A DNA stretch of 64,000 bases from Gammaproteobacteria bacterium (GTDB lineage Bacteria > Pseudomonadota > Gammaproteobacteria > Steroidobacterales > Foliamicaceae). The position numbers were made by a program, and so were the translations under genes. Under the pieces are notes generated by a model. It did not search any database. It was not told the origin of the DNA and saw nothing but the letters and a program-made list of their open reading frames with translations. Each line of letters begins with the position of its first letter. Within the stretch, counting starts at the first letter, position 1. The DNA lies in assembly GCA_009844425.1 (NCBI GenBank), contig VYBN01000015.1, forward strand, positions 1 to 64,000. The letters are read 5' to 3'. This document shows positions 8,603 through 17,268 of the stretch, piece by piece.

Positions 8603-9366
8603 GGGGGTTGTCTCCTATCGGTGGGTTGAGGGATGGATTCGGATGGCGGGGCGCAGCCGGCCGGCGGCCGGTCCCGGACCGGGATTTCGGTCAGCAGCAG
8701 GCGATTTCCGCTCTTGGCATGTTCCGCGTCCGGGGATTGCCCCCGGCCGGGTGTTTTCTCCCCGTCAAGGGCCGCGCCAGCGGCCAGCACGGTGGGGGTG
8801 GCGCGGATGGCGAACCGCTCGGCGAGCCGCCCGCCGAGGTCGAAGTAGAACGGCCGACCGTGCCGGCGCATGAGGTCGAGCGGACGTCCGGCCAGCAGCA
8901 CGATCTTCGCGGGCCGTTCGCGCGCCAGCGCCCAGGCCACTTCCGCCTCGCGCCGCCCGTCGACGAACAGCACGTCGGCCGTCAACGTAAGGTGCTCGAA
9001 CGGGTCGATCCGGGCGCCCGCCGCCGCGAGGATTTCGCCGTCCGGGCCGAGGATGTCCTGGGCCACGACGATGGCGGGGTCGAATGCGCGGGCGCGGTGT
9101 TCGGTGGCCGGGACGATGCCGGGCACGGGCTCCTGTTGCTCAAGGGAACGCTGGGCGCGCTTGCGCGCCTCGTCTTCCAGCCGCGCCAGTTCGCCGGAGC
9201 GCTCCATGAAGGTGAGCCGCGCCTCGATGTCCGCCAGCAGGTCGGGCTCGGCGATCGGCCAGGTCGCGCCGCGCACGCCAAGGTCCTTCGCCGCCGCGGC
9301 TGCGGCGCCCAGTGCGAGTGCGGCCAGAACCGTCCACGCCGCAACGCAAGGAATCCGCCGCGTCAT
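8596..9366 (-). CDS. traW: conjugal transfer protein TraW
   Basis: TraW is a periplasmic F-pilus assembly protein that works with TraU and TrbC. The 256-residue product starts with a signal peptide (MTRRIPCVAAWTVLAALALG) and continues with the family opening KDLGVRGATWPIAEPDLLADI. Later segments fit the family: FDPAIVVAQDILGPDGEILAA, then GARIDPFEHLTL, and a thioredoxin-like end FDLGGRLAERFAIRATPTVL. The last 50 residues are longer and more polar than usual. It overlaps trhF by 4 nt upstream and ssb by 7 nt downstream. Confidence 0.9.
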   Translation of the reverse strand: MTRRIPCVAAWTVLAALALGAAAAAAKDLGVRGATWPIAEPDLLADIEARLTFMERSGELARLEDEARKRAQRSLEQQEPVPGIVPATEHRARAFDPAIVVAQDILGPDGEILAAAGARIDPFEHLTLTADVLFVDGRREAEVAWALARERPAKIVLLAGRPLDLMRRHGRPFYFDLGGRLAERFAIRATPTVLAAGAALDGEKTPGRGQSPDAEHAKSGNRLLLTEIPVRDRPPAGCAPPSESIPQPTDRRQPPC

Positions 9367-9959
9367 CGTCCTTCCTCCCTCAAATCGTTCTCAGGGCCCG
9401 GCTCGGCCGCCATGCCATCCGGTCCGACAAAAGGACCGTCGAGCCCAAGCCAGGGAATGTCCGGGAGCGCCACGGCGCGTCCGAGGATGCGCTCCCGGGG
9501 CACCAGCCCGATCTCCGCGTAGCGGCTGTCGTGGCTGTCGGGGTGATCCGCGTGCAGGAAGTAATGGCCTGCCGGAACGGTCCCGGACGCGACCGGCGCC
9601 AGCCGGCGGCCGTCGAGGGCGTTCGGCTTGGCGCGGCCGACCGCCGTGCCGTCGATTTGCACGGTGCCGTCCGCGTCCACGGCGACCGACGCGCCCGGCA
9701 GGCCGCGCACGGTCTTGAGATACGGCACCGGCGAGTTCAGGTTGTCCGGCGGCTCGAACATCACCGTCGCGCCGAACTCGGGTTCCCCGAACAGGGGCAG
9801 GCGCAGGTAGCCCCAGGCGTCGTCGGACCAACTCGCGTTGAAGTGCACGAGGGAGAGGATCGTCAGCCACAGCGCCAGAAGGCCGAGCAGCAGAACCAGC
9901 GCCGCATGGCCCCGTTCGCGCTCCGGCCGGCCCCGGACCGATTTTCCGCGCGCCGTCAT
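9363..9959 (-). CDS. trhF: conjugative transfer signal peptidase (S26 family), TrhF/TraF type
   Basis: The 198-residue product has one N-terminal membrane helix (about residues 19-38) and a periplasmic S26 peptidase fold. The motif NASWSDDAWGY places the nucleophile at Ser45, matching the N-x-S-x-S-(E/D) motif of RP4 TraF; the general base is probably Lys82 in PYLKTVRGLPG; the box GHYFLHADHPDSHDSRYAEIG is typical of the family. In SXT-type elements trhF also lies just before traW, and it is thought to process the pilin or other transfer proteins. ATG 9959 overlaps the trbI stop. Confidence 0.88.
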   Translation of the reverse strand: MTARGKSVRGRPERERGHAALVLLLGLLALWLTILSLVHFNASWSDDAWGYLRLPLFGEPEFGATVMFEPPDNLNSPVPYLKTVRGLPGASVAVDADGTVQIDGTAVGRAKPNALDGRRLAPVASGTVPAGHYFLHADHPDSHDSRYAEIGLVPRERILGRAVALPDIPWLGLDGPFVGPDGMAAEPGPENDLREEGR

Positions 9960-10393
9960 GGCCGGACCTCCGGGACTGCCGCTTGGGAACCCGCCGGCTG
10001 GCCGTCCGCCGGGGATTTGCCCCCCGATAGAGGAGTGTCGGTGGACAGGGCGCGCGCGATCTCCGAGCGCACCTCGGCCGTGAGGTCGGGGGCGCCGGCG
10101 GCGACGCCGCGGATCGGCAGCAGCACCGCGCCGTGACGCTCGGCGACTTGCCGAAGCGCATCCTCCAGCGCTTGTGCCCAGGCGCGCGTCATCGCCGCCG
10201 TTTCCCCCGCGCTCCCCTCGGCGTTCGCCGTCCGCCCGGCGTGCTCGGCGACGAGCTCCGTCAATCCGACGGTCGCGATCCGCGGGACCGCCTCGATCAT
10301 GTATCGCGCGATCCCGACGCCAAGCACCGCCGCAACCCCCAGGTTGAGCAGCACGGCGCAGCCGAGCAGCCTCAGCTCGCTCACGTTCCGCAC
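9956..10393 (-). CDS. trbI: TrbI-like F-type inner-membrane protein
   Basis: The 145-residue product has an N-terminal membrane helix (LRLLGCAVLLNLGVAAVLGV) followed by a helical periplasmic part (FVxxxx-poor, with LEDALRQVAERHGAVLLPI). Length, topology and position, two genes downstream of traC and directly before the S26 peptidase, fit F-type TrbI, a non-essential protein influencing pilus length and retraction. The C-terminal 30 residues are Pro/Gly/Ser-rich. Sequence conservation in this family is weak, so the name rests mainly on topology, the ending VLLP and gene order. Confidence 0.7.
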   Translation of the reverse strand: MRNVSELRLLGCAVLLNLGVAAVLGVGIARYMIEAVPRIATVGLTELVAEHAGRTANAEGSAGETAAMTRAWAQALEDALRQVAERHGAVLLPIRGVAAGAPDLTAEVRSEIARALSTDTPLSGGKSPADGQPAGSQAAVPEVRP

Positions 10394-10707
10394 TCCCCGG
10401 GCGCGCGTGCCGCAGCCTGGCGGCGCGGCGAGAACGGCAGGTACGCGCGCGTGTCCCGATGCTTGAACCAGCCCGTGCCGTCCTCGTCGTGGAACATGTA
10501 CATGTAGTGGCCGGCCCAGCGCGGGTCGGACCGCTCGGCGGACAGGAGCCCCGCCAGGATGGCGGTGCGGAACACATCCTCGGCGTCGCGGACTACCCTC
10601 AGCTTCGGGTCGTGGCGCCGGTCACGCCGCGCGCGGGCGGCCTTGGCTTTCCGGGTCCGTCCCATGCGGCGTTTTCTCTCGTTGCGTCCTCGCCAGGTGC
10701 GCGACAT
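10381..10707 (-). CDS. hypothetical protein, 108 residues
   Basis: I do not recognise this protein. Residues 1-35 are very basic (MSRTWRGRNERKRRMGRTRK) and the rest is a compact domain with DVFRTAILAGLLSAERSDPR, WAGHYMYMFHDEDGTGWFKH and RAYLPFSP. The domain has balanced composition, unlike shadow frames, and sits in the operon between the HD-like gene and trbI. The end overlaps trbI by 13 nt. The first ATG lies 86 nt inside the preceding gene; a second ATG at 10665 would remove 14 basic residues and is equally plausible. Confidence 0.55.
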   Translation of the reverse strand: MSRTWRGRNERKRRMGRTRKAKAARARRDRRHDPKLRVVRDAEDVFRTAILAGLLSAERSDPRWAGHYMYMFHDEDGTGWFKHRDTRAYLPFSPRRQAAARAPGECGT

Positions 10708-11362
10708 CGGAGTTCTCCTCTTGATCGTTCGTGTTCGGGCCGGCCGGACTTGCGCCCGCGCCAGCGGGGTTTGCGCTCCCGCTAGGGGGGCCGGCGAGTT
10801 CCCGGAAGCGATTGAGCCACAGCCGGGCGGCCTTGCCCGGCTCGACCGGACGGATGCGGCGTTTCAGCGGCGGGAACGCCACGCCGGCTCCCCGGCCGAA
10901 GCCAGCGCCTTCGAGATCGCGGCGCTCGGCCGCGCCGGTCATGCGGGCGACGAAGCGCAGCAGATCCCCTTGTTCGGGCGTGGGTGCGCCGTCGACTCCC
11001 GCGGCCTCGAGCACCGCGCGGTCGATGGCCGCGCCGTCGCGGCGATGACGCTCCGCGGCGCGCGCGGAAGTCGCACCGCCGGCCTCGGCGTCGCCGAGCC
11101 ACGCGATCCGCGCGTCGGCGAGCAGAGCCCGTAGCGCCAGCGTCCGGCGCTCCTCCGGCCCGAGCCCGTCCAGCGCCTCGATCGCTTCGCTCGCCACGGC
11201 GGCCCGCTGCGCGACCGAGTAGAACCGGCGCGTCTTGCCGCCCCAGCGGCAGGTGTTCGCCAGCACATGCGCCAGCGCCTCGAAGTCGATGCCGGCGGCC
11301 GTCAGCCCGGACGGATCTCCCGGCCAGGCCGGCAGCGCCGGGCGTGTCGCGGGTGCGCTCAT
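10622..11362 (-). CDS. degenerate HD-phosphohydrolase-like protein in the tra operon
   Basis: From ATG 11362 the 246-residue product resembles YfbR-type HD phosphohydrolases: a segment ALAHVLANTCRWGGKTRRFY leading into SVAQRAAVASE corresponds to the family C-R-F-G-G-H-x(3)-F-Y-S-V-A-x-H-S. The metal-binding residues are changed: the His after GG is Lys, the His of the second motif is Arg, and the HD pair in LLHDAAEAYLGD is replaced in LLADARIAWLGDAEA. The end of the domain (MTGAAERRDL) is still recognisable. It is probably catalytically dead. The last 60 residues are disordered and Pro/Gly-rich. It overlaps traC (ATGA) and extends into the next gene. Confidence 0.6.
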   Translation of the reverse strand: MSAPATRPALPAWPGDPSGLTAAGIDFEALAHVLANTCRWGGKTRRFYSVAQRAAVASEAIEALDGLGPEERRTLALRALLADARIAWLGDAEAGGATSARAAERHRRDGAAIDRAVLEAAGVDGAPTPEQGDLLRFVARMTGAAERRDLEGAGFGRGAGVAFPPLKRRIRPVEPGKAARLWLNRFRELAGPPSGSANPAGAGASPAGPNTNDQEENSDVAHLARTQREKTPHGTDPESQGRPRAA

Positions 11363-13935
11363 TCGTCTCCTCCCTTGGAATTCGCGGGTTGCGTTTCGGA
11401 TGCGGTCGGGCGTTCCGCCCCGGCGATGCGGTCGATGGCCTCGACCGTCGACAGCCCTCCGGCCTTGAGGCGCTCGACCTCGGCGAACGCCTCCCCGCGC
11501 GAGGAGAACAGCGCCACCGACCACGGATCGAGCACCAATCTCGCCACGCGCCAGCCGTCCGGGCCGTGCAGCACGAGCTCCGCGAACCGACCGTCGGCGG
11601 TGGTCAGGCTTTTCAGCGCCTGCTCCATGCCGGGGTCGCAGTGGATGCGTTTTTCGGACTTCAAGAGCTCCACCGACTCGTCCTTCTGCGCCAGGAAGAT
11701 CACCCAGTCGGAGTTCTCCCAGGCGGCCCGCGCCGCGGGATTGGCGTAGTAGTCGTTCACCGACTGCGTGCCGGTGACGAGCGAACCCCGGTACTTCCGG
11801 GCCCGGCGCGCCGCGCCCTCGAGGAAGGCCCGGCTGTCGTCGCCGGACAGGAGGTCCCAGGCCTCGTCGATGACGATGGCCTTCGCCCGCGTTCGCTCGC
11901 CGTGGTACATGCGCTGGGTGGCGAGGAACACCACCAGCATCAGCACCACCGCCTGCAGGTCGCCCCGGCCCTTCAGTTCCGCCAACTCGAACACGGTCAC
12001 CGACCGGCCGAGGTCCGGCACGGCAGTGCCCTCGAACAGCCGGCCCATCGACCCGCCCGGGCACCAGGGTCCCAGCGCGGTTGCCATGTCGGCGGCGCGC
12101 CGGTCGCCGCGCTCCTGAAGGTGCCTGCGCACGGCGGCCAGGTCGGCGGCGTTGCCGCCCTCGTCCCAGGCCGCCGCGATCGCCTCGTGGATCAGCGCCG
12201 CCTCGATGTCGTCGATCGCGCCGCTTCTGCGGCACATGCGCGAGAGCACGCCGGCGAGCATCGCGAAGCACTCTTCCCGGTAGTCGCCGTCCGCTTGCGC
12301 GGCGGCCGAATCGATCATGGCGAACGGGTTCAGGCAGGCTGCGTCCTTGCCGAACGCGATGAACGCGCCGCCAAGGGCTTCCGCGGTGTGCTGGAACGAG
12401 CGCCCGTCGTCGATGACCACCGCCTCGCCGCCGGCGCCGACGATGCCGGCGACCAGTTCCTGCATCAGCACCGACTTGCCGGAACCGGACTTGCCGGTGA
12501 CGGCCACGTTGTAGTTGCCGGCCGTGTTGGCGAACGGCGACCAGCCCGCGGGCTGTCCCCGCCGCCCGATCAGCAGCAGCGCCGGGGGCGTGTCGGGCGA
12601 GAACGGTTGGCCGCGCCACTCGCCGTGAAGCGGAGCCAGGTTGACCGCGGCGGAGGTCAGCAGGGTCCTCATGCGGCCCATGCGTTCCAGATCGTCCGCG
12701 AGCCCGCCCGCCGGAACCATCGGCAGGCCGGCGAGCCACAACGGCAACTGCACGTAGCGCTCGGCGGCCATCCGCCAGCCCTGGCCGTGGTAGATCGCGC
12801 GCACCGCCTGCTCCGCCTCGTCAACGGCTGCCGCCGGGGCATACACGGCGACCGTGTAGCAGGCCCGGACGAGGCGCTCGCCGTCCTTGAGGCGTTCGGT
12901 CACGAACTGCCAGTCGCGGGCCTTTTCGGGCAGTCCGGGGAGATACCGCGCGATGCCGGTGCCCGCCTGCTGGGTGGCGCGCGCGGCCTTGAAGACCGCG
13001 CGGTCGACGGCGGCCTCGTCGCCGGTCACGACGGTGAGGCAGGTCAGCACCGGGCAGCCCGGCTGGAGGAACTCGCGGTGGAAGTCCCCGATCAGCGCGT
13101 TGCCGCGCCAGCCCGGCCAGACCTCCGGGAAGGCCGAGGCGGTGAGCACCCGCACCGCCACGTCGGTTCCATCGGGATCGTGGAACACCAGGCCCGTGGG
13201 CGCGACCGTGAGCGCGCGCCCGGGGGCGGCGCACTGAAGATGCAGCGGATCGCGCGGCGACCAGCGCCGCCGGGGGCGGGCCAGCCCGGAACGGCCCAAG
13301 CCGGAACGGTCCAGGTTGCTGTCGCGGCTTTCGTTCACAGCCGGCGCGGTGAGCTCCGCCGCCAGCGAGAGCAGATCGTCGGGGCCGAGCCGGCGCGCCG
13401 AGGCGCCCGCGGACGCGAGCGTGCCTTCGAGCGCCCGGCGGAAGGCGGCGAGCGCCGTCTCGGGCGCCGGGCCCGGCGGACCGGACAGCGCCGCGCAGAC
13501 GAACACGCGGTAGTCGGACAGCGTGAACGGCGGGCCGCCCCCGTGCAGGGGACGCCAGCCCGCGTGCGACAGCAGCCGCCCGCGACGCTCGCGCATCGCG
13601 GCCTGCACCCCACCGGCCCCGCGGCGGGGCGCGCCCCAGGCGTCGAGCGCCGCCCCGAACCGGGGGCTCGCCCAATGAATCGCCTGCACCACGCAGCGCT
13701 CCGGCGCGGCGTCGGCCAGCGCGCCCGACAGCGCGCCCAGGGTCTCCGCGTCGATTCCCGCGAACGGCGGGATCTCGATCGCGAACCCGACGCTGGACGC
13801 GTTGAAGTAGAGTTCGGAGGTCTCGTCGAAGGCGCGCCAGGGCAGCAGTCCATGAAGCGCCGCGGGAATTTCAGGCGGCGCCCACGGTTCCAGCCCTGCC
13901 GGGCCCTCAAACAGGTCCTTGAGCCGCGCCATCAT
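11359..13935 (-). CDS. traC: TraC, VirB4-like ATPase of the F-type T4SS
   Basis: TraC is the cytoplasmic/inner-membrane AAA-type ATPase that powers pilus assembly. The 858-residue product has the TraC N-terminal domain (SELYFNASSVGFAIEIPPFAG), Walker A GKSGSGKS at residues 481-488, Walker B AIVIDEAWDLL near 686-696, and the motif GSLVTGTQSVNDYYANPAAR in the C-terminal half, all as expected of the VirB4/TraC family. Length matches the usual 800-870. ATG 13935 overlaps the traV stop as ATGA; a second ATG follows immediately. The stop overlaps the HD-like gene. Confidence 0.95.
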   Translation of the reverse strand: MMARLKDLFEGPAGLEPWAPPEIPAALHGLLPWRAFDETSELYFNASSVGFAIEIPPFAGIDAETLGALSGALADAAPERCVVQAIHWASPRFGAALDAWGAPRRGAGGVQAAMRERRGRLLSHAGWRPLHGGGPPFTLSDYRVFVCAALSGPPGPAPETALAAFRRALEGTLASAGASARRLGPDDLLSLAAELTAPAVNESRDSNLDRSGLGRSGLARPRRRWSPRDPLHLQCAAPGRALTVAPTGLVFHDPDGTDVAVRVLTASAFPEVWPGWRGNALIGDFHREFLQPGCPVLTCLTVVTGDEAAVDRAVFKAARATQQAGTGIARYLPGLPEKARDWQFVTERLKDGERLVRACYTVAVYAPAAAVDEAEQAVRAIYHGQGWRMAAERYVQLPLWLAGLPMVPAGGLADDLERMGRMRTLLTSAAVNLAPLHGEWRGQPFSPDTPPALLLIGRRGQPAGWSPFANTAGNYNVAVTGKSGSGKSVLMQELVAGIVGAGGEAVVIDDGRSFQHTAEALGGAFIAFGKDAACLNPFAMIDSAAAQADGDYREECFAMLAGVLSRMCRRSGAIDDIEAALIHEAIAAAWDEGGNAADLAAVRRHLQERGDRRAADMATALGPWCPGGSMGRLFEGTAVPDLGRSVTVFELAELKGRGDLQAVVLMLVVFLATQRMYHGERTRAKAIVIDEAWDLLSGDDSRAFLEGAARRARKYRGSLVTGTQSVNDYYANPAARAAWENSDWVIFLAQKDESVELLKSEKRIHCDPGMEQALKSLTTADGRFAELVLHGPDGWRVARLVLDPWSVALFSSRGEAFAEVERLKAGGLSTVEAIDRIAGAERPTASETQPANSKGGDE

Positions 13936-14600
13936 CGCGGGCGCTTCCAGGCCGCGGGCGCGATCACGATGCGCACCCAGGAGGCCTCGCGGTAGACGCC
14001 GTTCTCGTCCACGTAGGGTGCGATCCAGACGCGCCCGATGGTCTCGGGAAGGCGCACTCTGGCGTCCGGTGGCGGATGGTCCGCGCCCGAAGAGGCCGGA
14101 TGCCCGTCCGCCCGATCGCCGATTTCAACGGCCTCATTGGCGGGGTCTGGCCCATCTTCCGGCGTTGCGGGGGCTTCCGCCTCGTCCCGGCCGTGCCCGA
14201 GCACTCGGGCGAACCAGCCGAAGGGGCGGCAGAACACGGGACAGTCGCGCCCGCGACCGTCGCGGACATTTTCCATGGCTCTGCCGGACGCTGAATGGCG
14301 CCGGGCTCTCGTCGCCGAAATGGCCGGTCTGGATTCGACGCGTGCGTCCAACCGATATCCGTCATCTGCCAGGGGGCCGCGCCCCGCGAGGGGTTCGCCG
14401 CCCGCCGGATGCCTGGCGTCCGCGAGGGGGACCATCGGATCGGCGGCGCCGACGCTGGCGCAGTGCGCGCCCTGGGCGAGCGGGCATTGCCAGTCCTCGC
14501 CGACATGGGTCGCCGCGCAGCCGGCCAGCGCCAGGGCGGCCGCGGCCGCCATCGCAGGCGCGAGCGCGCGGCGAAGCCTGTTCAGTTTCTCAACCGTCAT
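13932..14600 (-). CDS. traV: TraV, outer-membrane lipoprotein (VirB7-like)
   Basis: TraV is the lipoprotein that anchors the TraB/TraK core complex to the outer membrane. The 222-residue product has a lipoprotein signal with lipobox ALAGC (Cys near residue 28), the conserved early motif EDWQCPLAQGAHCASV, a long low-complexity middle, and the conserved end RVWIAPYVDENGVYREASWV. Both Cys of the family are present, plus two more in DCPVFC. It lies between traB and traC, overlapping both, as in SXT-type operons. Confidence 0.9.
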   Translation of the reverse strand: MTVEKLNRLRRALAPAMAAAAALALAGCAATHVGEDWQCPLAQGAHCASVGAADPMVPLADARHPAGGEPLAGRGPLADDGYRLDARVESRPAISATRARRHSASGRAMENVRDGRGRDCPVFCRPFGWFARVLGHGRDEAEAPATPEDGPDPANEAVEIGDRADGHPASSGADHPPPDARVRLPETIGRVWIAPYVDENGVYREASWVRIVIAPAAWKRPR

Positions 14601-15927
14601 CGTTCGTTCTCCGTGTGGGTTGGTCGCCAGGCCGCCCGTCGAGCCGCGTGCCCTCCAAGAACACGACGGTGACCGCGGTGCCCGCCTGGAGCTGGATTAC
14701 CGGCTGGTACTGCTCGGCGCGGCGGATCAGGTAGTCGGAGACGCGCCGGCCCGCCGAAGAGGCGCCCGCGCCGATGCCGGCCCGGCCGATGTCGTCGAGC
14801 CCGGTGTTGGCGACCGCCGCCGTGTTGGTCCCGGTCGCGACCGCCTGGGGCGCGAACGCGCTTGAGACGCCCTGGCCGACGCCGGAGACGAGCCCCGCAA
14901 AAAACGCCTTCTGCACCAGCGCGCCCTCTCGGCTCACGACGGGTCCGCGCACGCCGGCCTTGCCGGCGCCCGCGACGAACCCGGCCACCTCGGTCTCTAC
15001 CACCGTGCCGGGCTCGGAACCCGAACAGGTGAGCGTGCGCAGCCGCGCATAGACCTTCTCGGACGACAGGTCGCCGTAGGCCGCCCCGGTGACGGTGCAG
15101 CCGTGAAGATCGACGGCCTGCGCCGCCCCGTCCTCGGCCGCCGTCCACGCGGGCCCCGTGATCCTGAGCAGCACCGGGCGCGGATCGCCCTGCGAGGCGA
15201 CCCCGGCGGAGGCGTCGACGCCCGCGACCACCACCGCCTCGGCATGGCTGCCTGCGGGCAGCCAGACCGACAATTGCCGGGCATCCTCGCCCCCCGCCTC
15301 CCGGAACAGCGGCTCGTCCAGCGGAAAACGCTCGATCAGCCCCTGCGGCGGCTGCGCCGCGGCAGACGCCTGCGGGGCGGCGGAAGAAACCATCGAACCG
15401 CCCGATGCGGAAGAACCGCCGCGCGCGGCGCCCGGCGCGAACACGTCGCCGCCGCTGAAGGGGTCGACGAGGCCAGGTCCGTTCGAGGCTTGGCCGCTCG
15501 CAGCCTCGCCAAGCGCTGCCGTGAGGCGGTCGATGATGCCCTTCGCCTCGTCGGCGTTGCCGCGGATTTCCTCCAGCAGCCGGCGGTTCTCGTCGGCGAG
15601 CTGGAGGTTGGCGTTGCGCACGTCGCGCAAGTCCGCCTCAAGCCGGCCCATCCGGGCCTCCGAGCGCCGCGTCCAGGTGTCCTCCGCCGTGTCCGGCCCC
15701 GCCAGCTCGGCGGCAATCCGCGCGCCCGGCGCGGACGGGCCGCCGCCGGAGCCGGACAGCCACGCGGCCAGCGCGAGCAGCGCCACGGCGGCGACCGCCG
15801 AGAACAAGAGTATCTGGCGGTTGCGCACCTGCCGGGCGCCGCCGTCGACCCCTTGCGGGGCGGTGCTCTTGTGGGCGGCGGATCCGGTCCGGCGCTGCGC
15901 CCGCGGATTGCCGTTTCCGGCGCTCAT
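14590..15927 (-). CDS. traB: TraB, VirB10-like core complex protein
   Basis: TraB spans the envelope and transmits energy from the inner-membrane ATPase to the outer-membrane pore. The 445-residue product has a cytoplasmic N-terminus, one membrane helix (ILLFSAVAAVALLALAAWLS), a coiled-coil stretch (residues about 88-125, LEADLRDVRNANLQLADENR), a Gly/Ser/Pro-rich linker and the VirB10-type beta-barrel domain (LPAGSHAEAVVVAGVDA, PVLLRITGPAW, HGCTVTGAAYGDLSSEKVYA) ending in IQLQAGTAVTVVFLEG. It overlaps traK by 4 nt and traV by 11 nt. Confidence 0.93.
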   Translation of the reverse strand: MSAGNGNPRAQRRTGSAAHKSTAPQGVDGGARQVRNRQILLFSAVAAVALLALAAWLSGSGGGPSAPGARIAAELAGPDTAEDTWTRRSEARMGRLEADLRDVRNANLQLADENRRLLEEIRGNADEAKGIIDRLTAALGEAASGQASNGPGLVDPFSGGDVFAPGAARGGSSASGGSMVSSAAPQASAAAQPPQGLIERFPLDEPLFREAGGEDARQLSVWLPAGSHAEAVVVAGVDASAGVASQGDPRPVLLRITGPAWTAAEDGAAQAVDLHGCTVTGAAYGDLSSEKVYARLRTLTCSGSEPGTVVETEVAGFVAGAGKAGVRGPVVSREGALVQKAFFAGLVSGVGQGVSSAFAPQAVATGTNTAAVANTGLDDIGRAGIGAGASSAGRRVSDYLIRRAEQYQPVIQLQAGTAVTVVFLEGTRLDGRPGDQPTRRTNDDG

Positions 15928-16700
15928 TGCGCGCGCGCCTCGCGCACGACCACCGCCAAGCGTCCCGCCGTATGGCGGTAGTCGTCATGTTCCGGGATCC
16001 ACACTGCCACGACGTTCGGGCCCAGGGTCGCGGCCAGGTGCGGAGCGTCCGATGGAGCGTCAACGCCCAACGCGAGCACCAGCGCCTCGAAGCGCACTCC
16101 GCGCCAAACCTCGACCGGAACGATGTCCGGATCGGCGGCAGGGTCCTGATCGGACTGTCCGACCCGCAGGTTCGGGGACGGCTCGCCGCCCGCCACCGCC
16201 CGGAGCAGTCCGGCGATGGCCGCGATGCGGCCGGTTTCGGGGACCAGCGCGGCCCGATCCGCCGTTTCCCGATCCGCATTGCGCAGCAGGATCTGCGACG
16301 GCCCGCGGGGAACCGGAATCAAATTCAGCCGGTAGGTCGAACCCGTCTCCGATCCGACGAACAGCGCCTGCGGCGCGGCAGGTTCCTGCGGGGCGGCAGA
16401 CACTTGCGGGGCGGCGGGTTCCGCAACGGGATGGAGATACAGGTCGCCCGCCACCGGGTCGTGCTCCACCGCAAACCCCTCCCCAGGGAGGCGGATCACC
16501 CGCTCGATCCGGTCGCCGAGCAGCGCCACCCGGACCACGCCGTCCGCCGACATCTCGGCGGCCAGCTCGGCGTGGTCGGCGGCGTCCAGTATGCGCGTTC
16601 CGGCCGCGGGCTCCGCCGCCGCGAGCGCCGTGCACAAACTCATCAGGAGCGCGGCGGCCAGCGCACCAGCGCGGCGGCGCCTTCGTAGGTTCATTCTCAT
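15924..16700 (-). CDS. traK: TraK, VirB9/secretin-like core complex protein
   Basis: TraK is a periplasmic component of the outer-membrane core complex with TraB and TraV. The 258-residue product has a signal peptide (ALAAALLMSLCTALAAAEPA), an N-terminal domain with RVALLGDRIERVIRLPGEGF and HDPVAGDLYLHP, a family segment STYRLNLIPVPRGPSQILLR, and a C-terminal domain with VEVWRGVRFEALVLALGV and WIPEHDDYRHTAGRLAVVVR. A Pro/Ala-rich linker with repeated PAAPQ units lies near residue 95. It overlaps traE and traB by 4 nt each. Confidence 0.88.
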   Translation of the reverse strand: MRMNLRRRRRAGALAAALLMSLCTALAAAEPAAGTRILDAADHAELAAEMSADGVVRVALLGDRIERVIRLPGEGFAVEHDPVAGDLYLHPVAEPAAPQVSAAPQEPAAPQALFVGSETGSTYRLNLIPVPRGPSQILLRNADRETADRAALVPETGRIAAIAGLLRAVAGGEPSPNLRVGQSDQDPAADPDIVPVEVWRGVRFEALVLALGVDAPSDAPHLAATLGPNVVAVWIPEHDDYRHTAGRLAVVVREARAQ

Positions 16701-17254
16701 TCTTCCTCCTCCAGGTCCTCGAACCGCAAGAGTCCCAGCCGCCCGCCGTCGATGCGGAAGGCAAGCCGGTAGGTCTTGCGCTCACGCGCGGACTCCTCGC
16801 GCCCGATCCAGGTGGCGAGTTCGCCCCGGACCTCGACGGTCAGCGACTCCGGGTCGGCATCGACGCCCCAGGGATAGAACGCGCTCGACAGGTCCCGCCG
16901 GGCCATGCGCTCGGCCTCCGAAGCCACCCAGGCGCCGATGGCGCCGCGGGCTTGCGCCGCGCTCATCCGGGCCGCCGCCTCGCGCACGTGGCCTGCGTTC
17001 TCCGGCGTCAGCGTCAGCAGCGTCACCGCCGCGGTGCGCGCCGCGTCCTCCAGGTAGCGCCGTCCCGCCCAGCTTCCGCCGACCTCCCACACCGGGCCGG
17101 ACACCGCCGGCACCAGCACGGTCACGGCCTCGCGCCCGGCCATCCCGACCGAGAGGGCGAGGTTGGCGACAAGCGAGAGCCCCAGCAGCACCGCCAGCGC
17201 GAGGCGCGTGTCGCGCGCCTTGCGGCGCTCGGTTTCACGAACTTCCCGTCGCAT
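16697..17254 (-). CDS. traE: TraE, VirB8-like inner-membrane protein
   Basis: TraE is a bitopic inner-membrane protein of the F-type apparatus. The 185-residue product has one membrane helix (LALAVLLGLSLVANLALSVG) and a periplasmic domain with the typical SSAFYPWGVDADPESLTVEV and TYRLAFRIDGGRLGLLRFED. Length matches the family (about 185-190). ATG 17254 is the only reasonable start and follows GAGAGG by about 9 nt. The stop overlaps traK. Confidence 0.9.
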   Translation of the reverse strand: MRREVRETERRKARDTRLALAVLLGLSLVANLALSVGMAGREAVTVLVPAVSGPVWEVGGSWAGRRYLEDAARTAAVTLLTLTPENAGHVREAAARMSAAQARGAIGAWVASEAERMARRDLSSAFYPWGVDADPESLTVEVRGELATWIGREESARERKTYRLAFRIDGGRLGLLRFEDLEEEE

Positions 17255-17268
17255 GCGCCGTTGGCCTC

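Noticed and set aside
10984-13995. 1003-residue plus-strand open frame opposite traC
   Set aside because: Antisense of traC; Arg/His/Pro-rich with no motif, whereas the minus strand shows Walker A and B motifs.
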